Assembly: GCF_025141935.1 (NCBI RefSeq) | Contig: NZ_CP081120.1 | Location: forward strand, 3,151,001-3,215,000 | Direction: 5' to 3' | From: Sulfitobacter sp. S190 | GTDB lineage: Bacteria > Pseudomonadota > Alphaproteobacteria > Rhodobacterales > Rhodobacteraceae | DNA: 64,000 bases | Part shown: positions 27,475 through 36,403 of the stretch, in pieces | Layout of the letters: every line of letters starts with the position of its first letter | Numbering within the stretch: the stretch's first letter is position 1 | Program-made: the position numbers and the translations under genes | The notes under the pieces: model-generated | Told to the model about the DNA's origin: nothing | What the model saw: the letters and a program-made list of their open reading frames with translations, nothing else | Databases searched by the model: none

Positions 27475-30270
27475 TCAGAGCAACAGCAATCCGCCATCAA
27501 AGTCACTCAGAACGGCTCCGCGGAAAACAGCTTCGACTTCGCCCGATGTGAACACCACATCGGCACCATCCTGCGTAAATGCCGCCTGCGCTGCTGCCAA
27601 AGTGGCAAACCCGAAATCGCTGAGATCAACGTAATCCCATGCCTCCAGATCAACCACGTCATCGCGGCCTGCATCTGCCTGACGGAATACGAAGATATCC
27701 GATCCGAACCCGCCAGCCATGACATCGTCGCCTGCCCCACCAGAGAGTTCGTCGCCCGCGAAATTGTCGCGCATCCATTCTTGCAAGCCATCGGCGGTAC
27801 TGTTGCGAAATTCATTCGATTGGGCAAAGCCGCGTACAACTGCGGTACGTGGCGCACCATCCTCGAGGTCGCCGACCCATCCCGCCAGACCGGGTTCATC
27901 GGCACTGCGCTTCAACACGTTCTGATACATGAGTTTGACAAAATCTGTGTTGTCGAGCTCATCTCCGAAACGGTTCTTAAACTCTCGCGAGTCCACAAAT
28001 CCGTTCACGGCATCAAGGTATTCCGTGCCCGAGCCCAAGCGTTCGGACCAGTTAAACATGCCGTCGACGTCGGGTGCTCGATCCAGCGTGGCCTGATACA
28101 GCCGGAACACATCGGCGGTCCAAGTCTGTTGCGTATTTGCCTGCCCGTACTGCGCGGCCTCGGTGGCGGTCTTGTTCTGGAATTCCGGGCTGTCGGAAAA
28201 TCCAAGCACGACCTGAGCACGCGACAGACCGCCCTCAAGCTCGCCGCTCCAGTTGGACCGACCGGCGGCATCCGCATTGCGATCCAGCACGTTCTGATAC
28301 AGCCGATTGATGAAGTCCTCAGTGTCGGAGGAACCGTATGTGGTATTGAATTCGGTTGAATTCACGAAGCCGTCCGCCGCCTCAACCAAGGTCAAGTCGC
28401 CGGTGGCCAAACGGGTAGTCCAGTCTTGATGGCCCGCGGCATCCGGCGCCCGGCCCAATGTCGCCAGATACAGGCGGTATACAGACGCGGACGTATCGGC
28501 AAAGTAGTGAACTGGCAGATTGTCCCCGAACACCATGTCATTTCCGGCTTCGCCGTAAAGCTGATCGGCACCATCGTCACCGTACAGGACATCAACATTG
28601 CTGCCCCCGCGCAGATCATCATCGTCAGGACCGCCAAACAGGGTATCTATCCCGTCGCCTCCCTGCAGAAAATCATCACCCGCACCGCCATTCAGCACGT
28701 TTGTAGCTGTGGCCAGATCATCGAAACCCCCGGCATAAAGCCAATCGTTTTCACGAGCGCCAGACAATTCGTCATTGCCAGACCCACCATGGATCGTATC
28801 GGCGCCTGCGCCACCCACCAAAATATCATTATCGGCACCGCCCATAAGGATATCATCACCTCCATGCCCCGTTAGCGTGTCGTCACCCGCGTTACCTGAT
28901 AGGTTATTTGCTACGGCATTGCCGATTATGGTGTCACCAAACCGCCCCGAAATTGCGTTTTCGATAATCGTTCCCGGAGCCAAAACGATGTTCCGTTCTG
29001 CGGTCGTAACATCGCCGGGCCCGGCAATTGTCAGTTCGATGTTGGCAACAAAGGAATAACGGGAGTAGTCCAAAGTGTCCGTTCCGCCGTCATCGCGAAT
29101 TGTGTAGGTGTAGCGTTCCGTATTTAACTGACCTTCCCCCAGAAGGTCTTGAAATGCGGCGGAATAGCTTCCTAGCAGGCCAGTCGGTAGCTGTCAGATA
29201 TCGGAAATATCGGCGTTATCGCCATATATCGTGTCGCCGACGTTCATATCGACGGCACCGTAAAGAGTTTGGATCGCCAGAATATCCGCGGGCATCGGCG
29301 TCATGACCATATCGTCGTACATGTCGATAAATGCCTGGTCGGTTACGCGGAAATACGACATCACGGATGTGCGCACCGTGTCTGCGGCATGCAGCGCTTG
29401 CACCTCGTAAATGCCTCGACCGTTATACGGCCCGGCATGACCCAAGCCCAAAGCATGGCCGATTTCATGCAAAAGAACTTCGTGCTCGTCGACCAAAAAT
29501 TCCCCTTGTTCTTCGAAACCGGCTTCGAACATGTTTATGACGACGCCCGTCAGCACACCGTCATCAACCTCGTGGGATGCAAACGCGCGGGAGCCGCCTT
29601 GGGTAAAGAGAATATCCGGTGCGTCGGTCGTGGCTACGAATTCGATACCCGAAACGTCCGACCAAGCCCGAAATGCCTGCCGGGCGGCCGCTTCACCGCT
29701 GTCACCCAGAGCGGTTGCATCATAGGTAAGCACCTTGGACCCGTCTTGATCGGAAAAATCCCATCGCGCCAGTGGTTCATCGGCGGCCACCCAATATCCA
29801 TCGGTCAGATAATCCGCAATTTCAGACAAGTGCCACGGCTGAAATTCGGGATTGTCTTCGAAGGTCACCTCGTATTTACCAACGCCGAAATTTTGTTTGG
29901 ATATTGCCAAATGCAACAAGCCGGTCTTGTCGGCCACAAATTTCAAGGTTGCAGTACCATCTTCACTCGTTTGGTCACCCCAAGCAATAAAGCCTCTGCT
30001 TTCCTCCAAAAGCCTTACACTACTTGGGAAATAAGACCACGAGGGCGTTACGTTAACAACATAGCTCTCGCCTTCTTCGACATGAATGCCAACGTAATCA
30101 TCGTAACCGGGGGAGCTTTGGATGCTTCCTCTGAAAACGTCCCCAACGTTTAAAACGTGCGGTGACGCGAAGCCAATATATTGCTCTGTTTCGACAATGA
30201 TTGCGCCTGAAATAGATCGAGCCCCTAATAATTGGTCGTAATTAGATGTCGGTATTTAAGCGATCGACAT
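27475..30270 (-). pseudogene. Serralysin-like RTX metalloprotease with DUF4214 repeats, interrupted by in-frame stops
   Basis: One reading frame runs through 27475-30255 but contains a TGA at 29194-29196. Before it lie an N-terminal domain, the zinc motif HEIGHALGLGH and the Met-turn SVMSYF of a secreted metzincin. After it the same frame continues with TYTIRDDGGTDTLDYSRYS (a serralysin C-domain motif), GGxGxDxL RTX repeats, four DUF4214-like units and an acidic hydrophobic C-terminus like a type I secretion signal. No ATG, GTG or TTG opens the 5' part until a TTG at 30009, well inside; an ATG at 30268-30270 is in frame but meets TAA (30256-30258) after four codons. No frameshift is seen. Readthrough or a sequence error remain possible. 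Its 5' part is visibly AT-richer than its neighbours. Confidence 0.85.
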
Positions 30271-30689
30271 ACGCGGTGAGTGGATTGAATTCTTTCGTTC
30301 AACTCGATCAAAAGAAGGGCTTACTGCCTTGGTACATAATGACTGCCCAGAATTCGATTTAGTATCGATGAGAAATTCTATTATCAACACACAAAAATTC
30401 ACTGCTTTCTTTTCAGGTGGCCCGATGCCGTGATGGTTTAGCGGGGCATTTTGCAAGCGCCTTATTTGTCCCTGCAACGGACAGGCCGCCCTCGGCAAAG
30501 GCTCGGCTCGAGGTAAAGGCCGGTTAGCCGCCGCGTTTGTCGGGAAGAAAGGGTCGCACCGCGTCAATTTGAGCGGTGAGTGATTGATCGGTTTGGGCTA
30601 GGCCGCAAGAGGCCCGGGCACAGACAATCGAATGCTCTTCAGTTGGGGGCGGCCACTAAGCTGCAAAAGCACAGGGCGTCTTACCGGTT
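30271..30689. other. Intergenic region between nirV and the metalloprotease pseudogene
   Basis: 419 bases. The half nearest the pseudogene is AT-rich and could hold its old promoter; the half next to nirV returns to higher GC. A minus-strand open frame (30256-30567) shows no family motif. I recognise no RNA gene. Confidence 0.5.
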
Positions 30690-31433
30690 TCAAACCGGCG
30701 CGTCTGAAACAAGCCGCATTCCGAGATGTGCAGGCGGTGTGCCAACGGCACATCCGCCGCGCGCGGGATCTCGCACCAAGTATGACATGGCTGCGATATG
30801 TTCACCGCCGACGAAAAAGGCAGGGCATCGTTCTGGGTCTGTCATGCGCGCAGACCCGGCATAACAGTCCTGCGTCCATTCCCAGACGCTGCCGTCCAGA
30901 TCGACCACCCCCTCGGGCGAGGTGGAAAAACTGCCCTGAGGTTTCAGCGCGCGCGGCGCGTTACCTTCGAGCATATATGCCGAGGCCCAAGTCAAAGCAG
31001 GATCGGTAAAGATCGGGTCCGGTTCGTCCGGCAAGACGGGCGCGGCCATCTTGGACCATTCGGTGGCTGTGGGCAGGCGAAAGCTGTGTCCGGTCGTGTC
31101 GTTAATCCAGACCACGTACTGTCGGACATCGACATAGCTGAGCCCGGTGGCCGGGGTAACCCGCGCATCTTGATCCGGGCGGGCCCGCAGTTTCAGGCCG
31201 CAACCGCCCCTTGCAAAACAGATGTTCCATTCGGCGATCGTGACTTCGTGCCGCTGGACGTAGAGCGTACCGCCCCCCGAAAGGGAGACCGGTTGATCCG
31301 CCATGTCGGGCAACACGGACATATCGGGACCGCGCCAGAGCACGGCCCCGACAATGACCAAAGCCAAGCCCCCGAACCCCATCATAAAAAGGGATTGCGC
31401 ACGGGGGCCTTTGTTGGATTTGGCGGAGGTCAT
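30690..31433 (-). CDS. nirV: NirV-like protein, formylglycine-generating-enzyme (SUMF1) fold
   Basis: 247 residues. One membrane helix (about residues 15-33) anchors a periplasmic SUMF1 domain: VTIAEWNICF, PATGLSYVDVRQYVVW, FRLPTATEWSKMA, DLDGSVWEWTQDCY and HLGMRLVSD. NirV follows nirK in several denitrifiers, as here (14 bases downstream), but its role is unknown. The usual terminal GFR reads GMR. The Cys pair needed by true formylglycine-generating enzymes is not evident, so a binding or maturation role is more likely than sulfatase activation. Confidence 0.85.
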   Translation of the reverse strand: MTSAKSNKGPRAQSLFMMGFGGLALVIVGAVLWRGPDMSVLPDMADQPVSLSGGGTLYVQRHEVTIAEWNICFARGGCGLKLRARPDQDARVTPATGLSYVDVRQYVVWINDTTGHSFRLPTATEWSKMAAPVLPDEPDPIFTDPALTWASAYMLEGNAPRALKPQGSFSTSPEGVVDLDGSVWEWTQDCYAGSARMTDPERCPAFFVGGEHIAAMSYLVRDPARGGCAVGTPPAHLGMRLVSDAPV

Positions 31434-31447
31434 ATTTTATCCGATCA

Positions 31448-32671
31448 TCAGGTCGAAAAGTCGCGCGGGGCGACGACCTGCTCCATCAGGTTATTGTCCC
31501 ACTGTCCTTCGACCACGAAGTGCGCGGTGGCCCCCAGCAAAACGCCGATGATCAGGTTGTGGTTGACGTAGGCGTAGACCCCCGGCTGTTCGAAGGTGTA
31601 CATGGCCGCTGCCGCACACCCACCGCGCACGAACCATGTCTCGACCCCTGTAAGCGCCGGATCGGTGAACGAGGTTTCCCAGACATAGTTGCCGTGCCCG
31701 CCAATGAGGTGCGGCCGGCTGTCCGCGTTGCACGAATTGTGCACCATGAGGACGGTTTCGCCGACCTTTGCCTTGAGGGCGTTTTCGCCGGTCAGAGCGC
31801 CCACGGCCCCGTTAAAGACCTGGTGGGTTGGCACCAGTGTGCGCATGGCGTCGATGCTGTCGGCGTAGTCATCGCCTGCCGCCTCGTATGTTTTGTAATC
31901 GCCGTTTTCGTCTTTGGGCAGGTAGTAATCCTGCTCTCCGATATAGGCGATGCTGTCATATCGCAGCGGATTGCCGTCCCTGTCCTTCAGCCCCTCGCGG
32001 GGCAGGACCATGATCGCACCGTTCATGCCGTGGCAAACGTGGTACGGGATCATCGCGCCACCGGGCGCACAGTGATAGGTGAAGCAACCGGGCTTGGTCG
32101 CTTTCCAGCGCAGCACGGTTTCTTCGCCCGGATAGACATGGGTCAGGCCACCGCCACCCAACGCCCCGGTCGAGGCGTGGAAGTCGATATTGTGCTCCAT
32201 CATGCTGTCCACCGGGTTGCGCAGGGTCAGTTCGACCATGTCGCCTTCGTGGCAGATGATCAGCGGGCCGGGAACCGAGCCGTTATAGGTAAGCGCCCAG
32301 ACCTCAGCACCGGAGTCCTCGTCCACCACCATCAGCTTTTCGGTGGTTTCCATGGTCACTTCGATGATCTTGGGCCCGCCTGTGGCGACCTGTTCGTGTT
32401 CGGGCGCAAAGGGTGGGGCGACAAGTTCTTGTTTCACACGGGTGTAACCTGACAGGTCCGCCGGTTTGGCATCGGTTGCAGCCGTTTGCTCGCCTGCCGC
32501 CTTGTAGAGCTTGGCTGACGCGGCATTGATCGCGTCGAATTTGGCGGGGCGTCGGGTGGCCATCGCGCTGACACCTGTGCCTGCCACTGCGGCGGCACCC
32601 ACCAGAACGGATCCGCGTAAGACGTTGCGGCGATTAGTTTTCACGACGCCGGGATTGATAAGTTTGTTCAT
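31448..32671 (-). CDS. nirK: Copper-containing nitrite reductase
   Basis: 407 residues. Periplasmic enzyme reducing nitrite to nitric oxide. The N-terminus has a Tat-like RRNVLRG and a hydrophobic stretch. HNIDFH (160-165) supplies a type 1 His, the catalytic Asp163 and a type 2 His; FTYHC (197-201) the second type 2 His and the type 1 Cys; PYH and GMNG the type 1 His211 and Met216. [15 protein letters not shown] carries the second catalytic His. It sits between pseudoazurin, the likely electron donor, and nirV. No NO reductase gene is in the window. Confidence 0.97.
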   Translation of the reverse strand: MNKLINPGVVKTNRRNVLRGSVLVGAAAVAGTGVSAMATRRPAKFDAINAASAKLYKAAGEQTAATDAKPADLSGYTRVKQELVAPPFAPEHEQVATGGPKIIEVTMETTEKLMVVDEDSGAEVWALTYNGSVPGPLIICHEGDMVELTLRNPVDSMMEHNIDFHASTGALGGGGLTHVYPGEETVLRWKATKPGCFTYHCAPGGAMIPYHVCHGMNGAIMVLPREGLKDRDGNPLRYDSIAYIGEQDYYLPKDENGDYKTYEAAGDDYADSIDAMRTLVPTHQVFNGAVGALTGENALKAKVGETVLMVHNSCNADSRPHLIGGHGNYVWETSFTDPALTGVETWFVRGGCAAAAMYTFEQPGVYAYVNHNLIIGVLLGATAHFVVEGQWDNNLMEQVVAPRDFST

Positions 32672-32710
32672 TGGTTCCTCCAGTTCATGTCGTATTGTTC
32701 GCGGCCGGGA

Positions 32711-33142
32711 TCAAAGGTTTCCCAGTTCCGTCTCAAAGCGTTTCTTGGCGCGTTTAGGCACGCGCCCTTCCAGAAAGCTGTCGGGCGCTGTGACGTCGCC
32801 CACGGCGATCGTCATTACTATCCCCATGGCGTAATGCGGTTTGCAGATCACGCCGTAGATGCCTTCGACATCCAGCGTCACTTCGATCTCTTCATTGATC
32901 TTGCCTTTGAACGCATCGGCACCGTCGGGCAGCATGTCCTTACCCACCTCGGCATTATGCCCCTTGTCCGTGGCGATGAATTTGATCGTGTCGCCCGGGT
33001 TTGCCTGAACAAAGGCGGGTTCAAACACCATGCGTTCACCGTCAGAGCCCTTGTTGAGCATCTGTACCTCGAAGGTTTCGGCAAATGCGGCCGACCCCAT
33101 GAGGGCGCTAAATGCAAGCGTGGTTGCGATTGTACGGATCAT
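32711..33142 (-). CDS. Pseudoazurin with an apparent Met-to-Ile change at the axial copper ligand
   Basis: 143 residues with a signal peptide cut near AFAE (residue 21). Small periplasmic type 1 copper protein that passes electrons to NirK. His62 (GHNAE), Cys100 and His103 (CKPHY) are the equatorial ligands. In known pseudoazurins the axial Met lies eight residues after the Cys (CTPHYAMGM). Here the segment is CKPHYAMGIV, so that position is Ile108, coded by ATA, one base from ATG. Met106 and Met110 are nearby. Start at ATG 33142 after AAGGGA. First gene of the azu-nirK-nirV operon. Confidence 0.93.
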   Translation of the reverse strand: MIRTIATTLAFSALMGSAAFAETFEVQMLNKGSDGERMVFEPAFVQANPGDTIKFIATDKGHNAEVGKDMLPDGADAFKGKINEEIEVTLDVEGIYGVICKPHYAMGIVMTIAVGDVTAPDSFLEGRVPKRAKKRFETELGNL

Positions 33143-33208
33143 CGTTGTGTTCCCTTCTCGATCAGCTTCGGTCGAGGCCAATGGTGACAGACGGTGCGGG
33201 AGAGGAGT

Positions 33209-33222
33209 TTGTGCTGGAGCAA
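33209..33222. promoter_or_regulatory. Crp/Fnr-type box between pseudoazurin and regulator genes
   Basis: TTGTGCTGGAGCAA has the TTG-N8-CAA spacing of FNR/NnrR/DNR sites, with imperfect inner bases. Its centre is about 73 bases before the pseudoazurin start, so a class II start site would leave a leader of about 32 bases. It can also serve the divergent regulator gene. Confidence 0.5.
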
Positions 33223-33292
33223 AGAAAGCTGCGAATGTCGAACAGGCAGATGGACGTGGCGTTTTGCGTTAGTCTGTGGCAGGATCGCTCGG

Positions 33293-34009
33293 ATGGGTGT
33301 GGCCGCAAAAAAGACTTCATTTCCGCGGCTTGACGAAAGCCTGCTGAGCCATCTGCCTCCGTTCTCCAAGCTCGACACCCGGCAAATCCGCTCTGTTCTG
33401 GATCAGGCAACCTCGCGCCGTTGCGAGGCAGATCATTGCGTTTTCAGCGAAGGCGATGTGGCGGACCGGTTCTATATGCTGCTGGACGGGTATGTGCGCG
33501 TGACACGGGTCACACCCGAGGGCGAGCAGGTGACGTCTTTGCATATTCCCGCAGGCCAGTTGCTCGGGATAGCAAAGGCATTAGGCAGGGACACGTATCC
33601 GGCCTCCGCAGTCACGGCGTCAGAATCCATCCTGCTAAGCTGGCCCATGCGTCTATGGGAAAGTTTCATGCAGGATTTTGATGGGTTCGCGACCGAAACC
33701 TACAAGATCGTCGGAGAACGCGTGGGCGAGATGAACAACCGGATCGTCGAACTTGCGACCCAACAGGTAGAACAGCGCGTCGCAAATGCGATCCTGCGGC
33801 TGATCAACCAGACGGGTCGCAAGGTCGAAGACGGGATCGAGATTGATTTCCCGATCACCCGACAGGATCTGTCCGAGTTGACGGCCACCACATTGCACAC
33901 GGTCAGCAGACTGCTCAGCGCGTGGGAAAAGGAGGGCCTTGTGACCAGCAAACGCAAACGTATCACAGTCCGTGATCCCCACGCGCTGGTGGTTCTCGGC
34001 CAAGGCTGA
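33293..34009 (+). CDS. Crp/Fnr family regulator, probable NnrR/DNR type
   Basis: 238 residues. A cyclic-nucleotide-binding-like sensor domain (VFSEGDVADRFYMLLDGYVRV), a dimer helix, and a C-terminal winged helix with PITRQDLSELTATTLHTVSRLLSAWE. The recognition helix keeps the E-x-x-S/T-x-x-R pattern. No N-terminal Cys cluster is present, so it should not sense oxygen through iron-sulfur; NnrR/DNR proteins of this build respond to NO. Divergent from the nitrite reductase operon, which it probably controls. Start at ATG 33293 with AGGA upstream. Confidence 0.88.
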   Translation: MGVAAKKTSFPRLDESLLSHLPPFSKLDTRQIRSVLDQATSRRCEADHCVFSEGDVADRFYMLLDGYVRVTRVTPEGEQVTSLHIPAGQLLGIAKALGRDTYPASAVTASESILLSWPMRLWESFMQDFDGFATETYKIVGERVGEMNNRIVELATQQVEQRVANAILRLINQTGRKVEDGIEIDFPITRQDLSELTATTLHTVSRLLSAWEKEGLVTSKRKRITVRDPHALVVLGQG

Positions 34010-34015
34010 ATTCTG

Positions 34016-34228
34016 TCAGGTCAGCCCCGCAGCCTGCATCAGTTCACCTATGAACGTCTCCCGATCAAGATTGTACTCGGCGCAGGCATCCGTGACCGTA
34101 TGGAATGGTCCGATCAAACATCCGACACAGAGCATGTTGTGCTTTGCGAAGACCGGGATCGTCTGTGGCCATTCGGTCATCAGGTCAGCCAGCGGCAAGT
34201 CGGGATCATCCAGATGGACACGGCGCAT
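34016..34228 (-). CDS. DUF1858 domain protein
   Basis: 70 residues, the size of a lone DUF1858 domain. DLPLADLMTEWPQTIPVFAKHNMLCVGC shows the family layout, with Cys34 and Cys37 as a possible redox or metal pair. The domain occurs beside nitric-oxide and hybrid-cluster genes. AAGGA precedes the ATG. It is convergent with the Crp/Fnr gene, 6 bases apart, and a Crp/Fnr-type palindrome lies about 300 bases upstream. Confidence 0.88.
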   Translation of the reverse strand: MRRVHLDDPDLPLADLMTEWPQTIPVFAKHNMLCVGCLIGPFHTVTDACAEYNLDRETFIGELMQAAGLT

Positions 34229-34520
34229 GCACCATTCCTTTCACCGATCATCGTAGGCAAGCATTCCGATGAAACGTTGCGCTGGCGCAAACTGAGGGCG
34301 GCGGGGTCGGAGGCACGGTCGCACTGTGCGCGTAGTCCATCGGCCTCGGAAATATGATCGGCGCGCCGGACACGCGGCACTTTGCGAGCCATATCCGCCG
34401 CTTGATGGTTGCTGCTGACGCCGGTAGTCGAGATGCTGGCAGATGAGAGTGGGCGGACGAAAGGGCTAGGAATTTCTGGATTTTAAGGCGCCTTGTACTG
34501 TTTGGTTCCCGACAAAGTTT
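34229..34520. other. Long leader or gap upstream of the DUF1858 gene
   Basis: No gene I can support. A minus-strand frame at 34180-34392 overlaps the DUF1858 gene in another frame and shows no family motif. If the palindrome at 34521-34534 acts as an activator site, the transcript would start near 34486 and carry a leader of roughly 260 bases. Confidence 0.4.
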
Positions 34521-34534
34521 TTGTCGTCTGACAA
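34521..34534. promoter_or_regulatory. Perfect Crp/Fnr-type palindrome TTGTC-N4-GACAA
   Basis: TTGTCGTCTGACAA is a perfect dyad with FNR/NnrR spacing. A minus-strand TACAAG (34497-34492) lies where the -10 of a class II promoter would fall. An overlapping dyad, GACAAA-GTT-TTTGTC (34511-34525), shares its left arm. Direction points to the DUF1858 gene. It also lies 19 bases past the dctM stop, but has no GC stem or T-run of a terminator. Confidence 0.55.
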
Positions 34535-34552
34535 ATCACTCGGATGGTGTCC

Positions 34553-35857
34553 TCAAAATCCGAGCCCGAGTGCGTTTGGCAGCCACAGGACGAGACCCGG
34601 CAAAAGCACGAGCAGAGCCAGCCTTATGGCATCCGCACCCACGAATGGCAGGATGCCGCGTGACATCTCGGCCAGCGATATGCGCGGGGCCACGCCCTTG
34701 ACCACAAAAAGGTTCATGCCGATGGGCGGTGTGATCAACCCGATTTCTACGACCGACACCATCAATACCCCGAACCAGATCGGGTCATAGCCGAGGCTGG
34801 TGACCAGACCGTGTGCCGGCACCACGGTCAGCAGAATGATCGAGAGCGAATCCATGAAGCAGCCCAGTACGATGTAGAACACCAAAAGGGCGAGAATCAC
34901 GGTACCGGGCGCGAGGTTCGCGGCAGTAATCCAGGCCAGCAGGCTCTCCGTCAGCCGGGACTGTTCGAGGAAGAAATTGAACAACGTGGCGCCGATCAGG
35001 ATCATGAAGATCATGCCCGTCATGGAGGCCGTTTCGAGCATACCATTGCGCAGGCTGGCGGCATTGAGGCGACGGCGCAGCGCCGCGATAAGCAGCGCCC
35101 CGCCTGCGCCGACGGCGGCGGCTTCGGTCGGAGAAAAGAGACCGGCATAGATGCCACCGATGACCAGAGTAATCAGCACCATTGCGTCCCACATACCTGC
35201 CAGTGCCCTGATCCGGCCTGCCCACGGCACAAACGGCGTTGGCGGGGCCATCTGGGGATTGCGTATCACAAGAAGGCGAATGGCGATCATGTAGAGCGCA
35301 GCAGCCAGTATGCCGGGGATCAGCGCACCTGCGAAGAGTGCGCCAATCGATTCCTCGGTCATCAGTGCGTATATTACCAACAGGATGGAAGGTGGTATCA
35401 GCACGCCCAGCGTCCCTCCCGCTGCCACCACCGCCCCGGCGAGGCGTGGGGCGTAGCCCTGTTTTTCCATTGCGGGGAGAGCGATTTTGCCCATGGTCGC
35501 GCAGGTGGCAAGCGACGAGCCGCTGATGGCGCCGAAAACCGCACATGCCCCAATGGTGGACGAGGCAAGACCGCCGGGGCGATGTCCGACAAATGCGATC
35601 AGCCCGCGAAACAGGTTATCCGACAGCCCAGAATGGCCTGCGAATACCCCCATGAAGATAAAGAGCGGCACGACCGACAGGCCATAGGGAAAGATCGTCT
35701 CGAAGGGCAGGCTGGCGATAACATAGGTAGAAGAAAACCAATCCCCCAACAGGAGAGAACCGACAATGCCCACCGCAGCCATCGCAAGCGCGACCGGCAC
35801 GCGGCACATGGCGAGAAACAGGGCAATGCCAAAGCCCGCGACACCAATCCACGCCAT
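34553..35857 (-). CDS. dctM: TRAP transporter large permease (DctM)
   Basis: 434 residues and about twelve membrane helices, as in DctM. FIFMGVFAGHSGL, GACAVFGAISGSSLATCATMGKIALPAM and PPSILLVIYALMTEESIGALFAGALIPG are family stretches. With DctQ it uses the sodium gradient to take up an organic acid delivered by DctP. It starts one base after dctQ and ends a six-gene operon with gentisate-pathway genes, so an aromatic acid or its product is the likely substrate. Confidence 0.96.
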   Translation of the reverse strand: MAWIGVAGFGIALFLAMCRVPVALAMAAVGIVGSLLLGDWFSSTYVIASLPFETIFPYGLSVVPLFIFMGVFAGHSGLSDNLFRGLIAFVGHRPGGLASSTIGACAVFGAISGSSLATCATMGKIALPAMEKQGYAPRLAGAVVAAGGTLGVLIPPSILLVIYALMTEESIGALFAGALIPGILAAALYMIAIRLLVIRNPQMAPPTPFVPWAGRIRALAGMWDAMVLITLVIGGIYAGLFSPTEAAAVGAGGALLIAALRRRLNAASLRNGMLETASMTGMIFMILIGATLFNFFLEQSRLTESLLAWITAANLAPGTVILALLVFYIVLGCFMDSLSIILLTVVPAHGLVTSLGYDPIWFGVLMVSVVEIGLITPPIGMNLFVVKGVAPRISLAEMSRGILPFVGADAIRLALLVLLPGLVLWLPNALGLGF

Positions 35858-35858
35858 G

Positions 35859-36395
35859 TCAGTGGGTACCTGTCAGGGTCAGTCGCAGCGCGCGCACCGT
35901 GCAAACGACGGATGAAAGGGCCAGTCCCGCCACAAGCGCACTCCAGAACCAGATCATCGGCAGGGCAAGATCTTGCGAGACGTCACCATAGGCCCAGATT
36001 TCGGAGGCGCGTCCAGCCGTGAGCCAACAGAGAAATCCTGTGATCGCCACCCCGGCGAGGCTGGCGCAAACGTCGAGGATCCGATTTGCCCGCGGACTGA
36101 GCGAACGCGTGAGAAGGTCGACGCTTACGTGACCACCGGTGGCAAAGGCATACGGAATGGCCATGGAAACCGCGATCATTACGCTGAATTGGGTCAGGTC
36201 CACCGATCCGATGAACGACCCGCCGCCCGCACGCCGCCAGATGATATCCCCCACCACCACGGCAATCGCGACCACGAGCGCGCACATGCCAAAGATCGCA
36301 AGGCCGCCTGTCAGCTTCAGGAGCTGCTGATCAAGACGCGTTGCGAAGGAGGTCAGGCGCCCTCTTTCGCGTTTATGGTGTTGGGCGTCTGGCAT
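35859..36395 (-). CDS. dctQ: TRAP transporter small permease (DctQ)
   Basis: 178 residues with four membrane helices. GGGSFIGSVDLTQFSVMIAVSMAIPYAFATGGHVSVDLL-type sequence is typical of DctQ (the FATGGHVSVD part is the conserved core). I take ATG 36395, 8 bases after the dctP stop, rather than the longer open frame that would overlap dctP. Confidence 0.92.
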   Translation of the reverse strand: MPDAQHHKRERGRLTSFATRLDQQLLKLTGGLAIFGMCALVVAIAVVVGDIIWRRAGGGSFIGSVDLTQFSVMIAVSMAIPYAFATGGHVSVDLLTRSLSPRANRILDVCASLAGVAITGFLCWLTAGRASEIWAYGDVSQDLALPMIWFWSALVAGLALSSVVCTVRALRLTLTGTH

Positions 36396-36403
36396 CCCCG
36401 GCG

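Noticed and set aside
29194..29196. Selenocysteine reading of the TGA in the metalloprotease
   Set aside because: The position is a linker before the C-domain with no catalytic Cys in the family, and I saw no selenocysteine insertion hairpin after it.
34180..34392. Small minus-strand frame overlapping the DUF1858 gene
   Set aside because: It overlaps a recognisable gene in another frame, has a poor ribosome site and no recognised motif. It could be leader RNA.
34811..36022. Plus-strand open frame of 403 codons opposite dctM/dctQ
   Set aside because: Composition is dominated by His, Gln, Arg and Gly as expected from antisense of a membrane protein gene; the TRAP genes on the other strand are certain.
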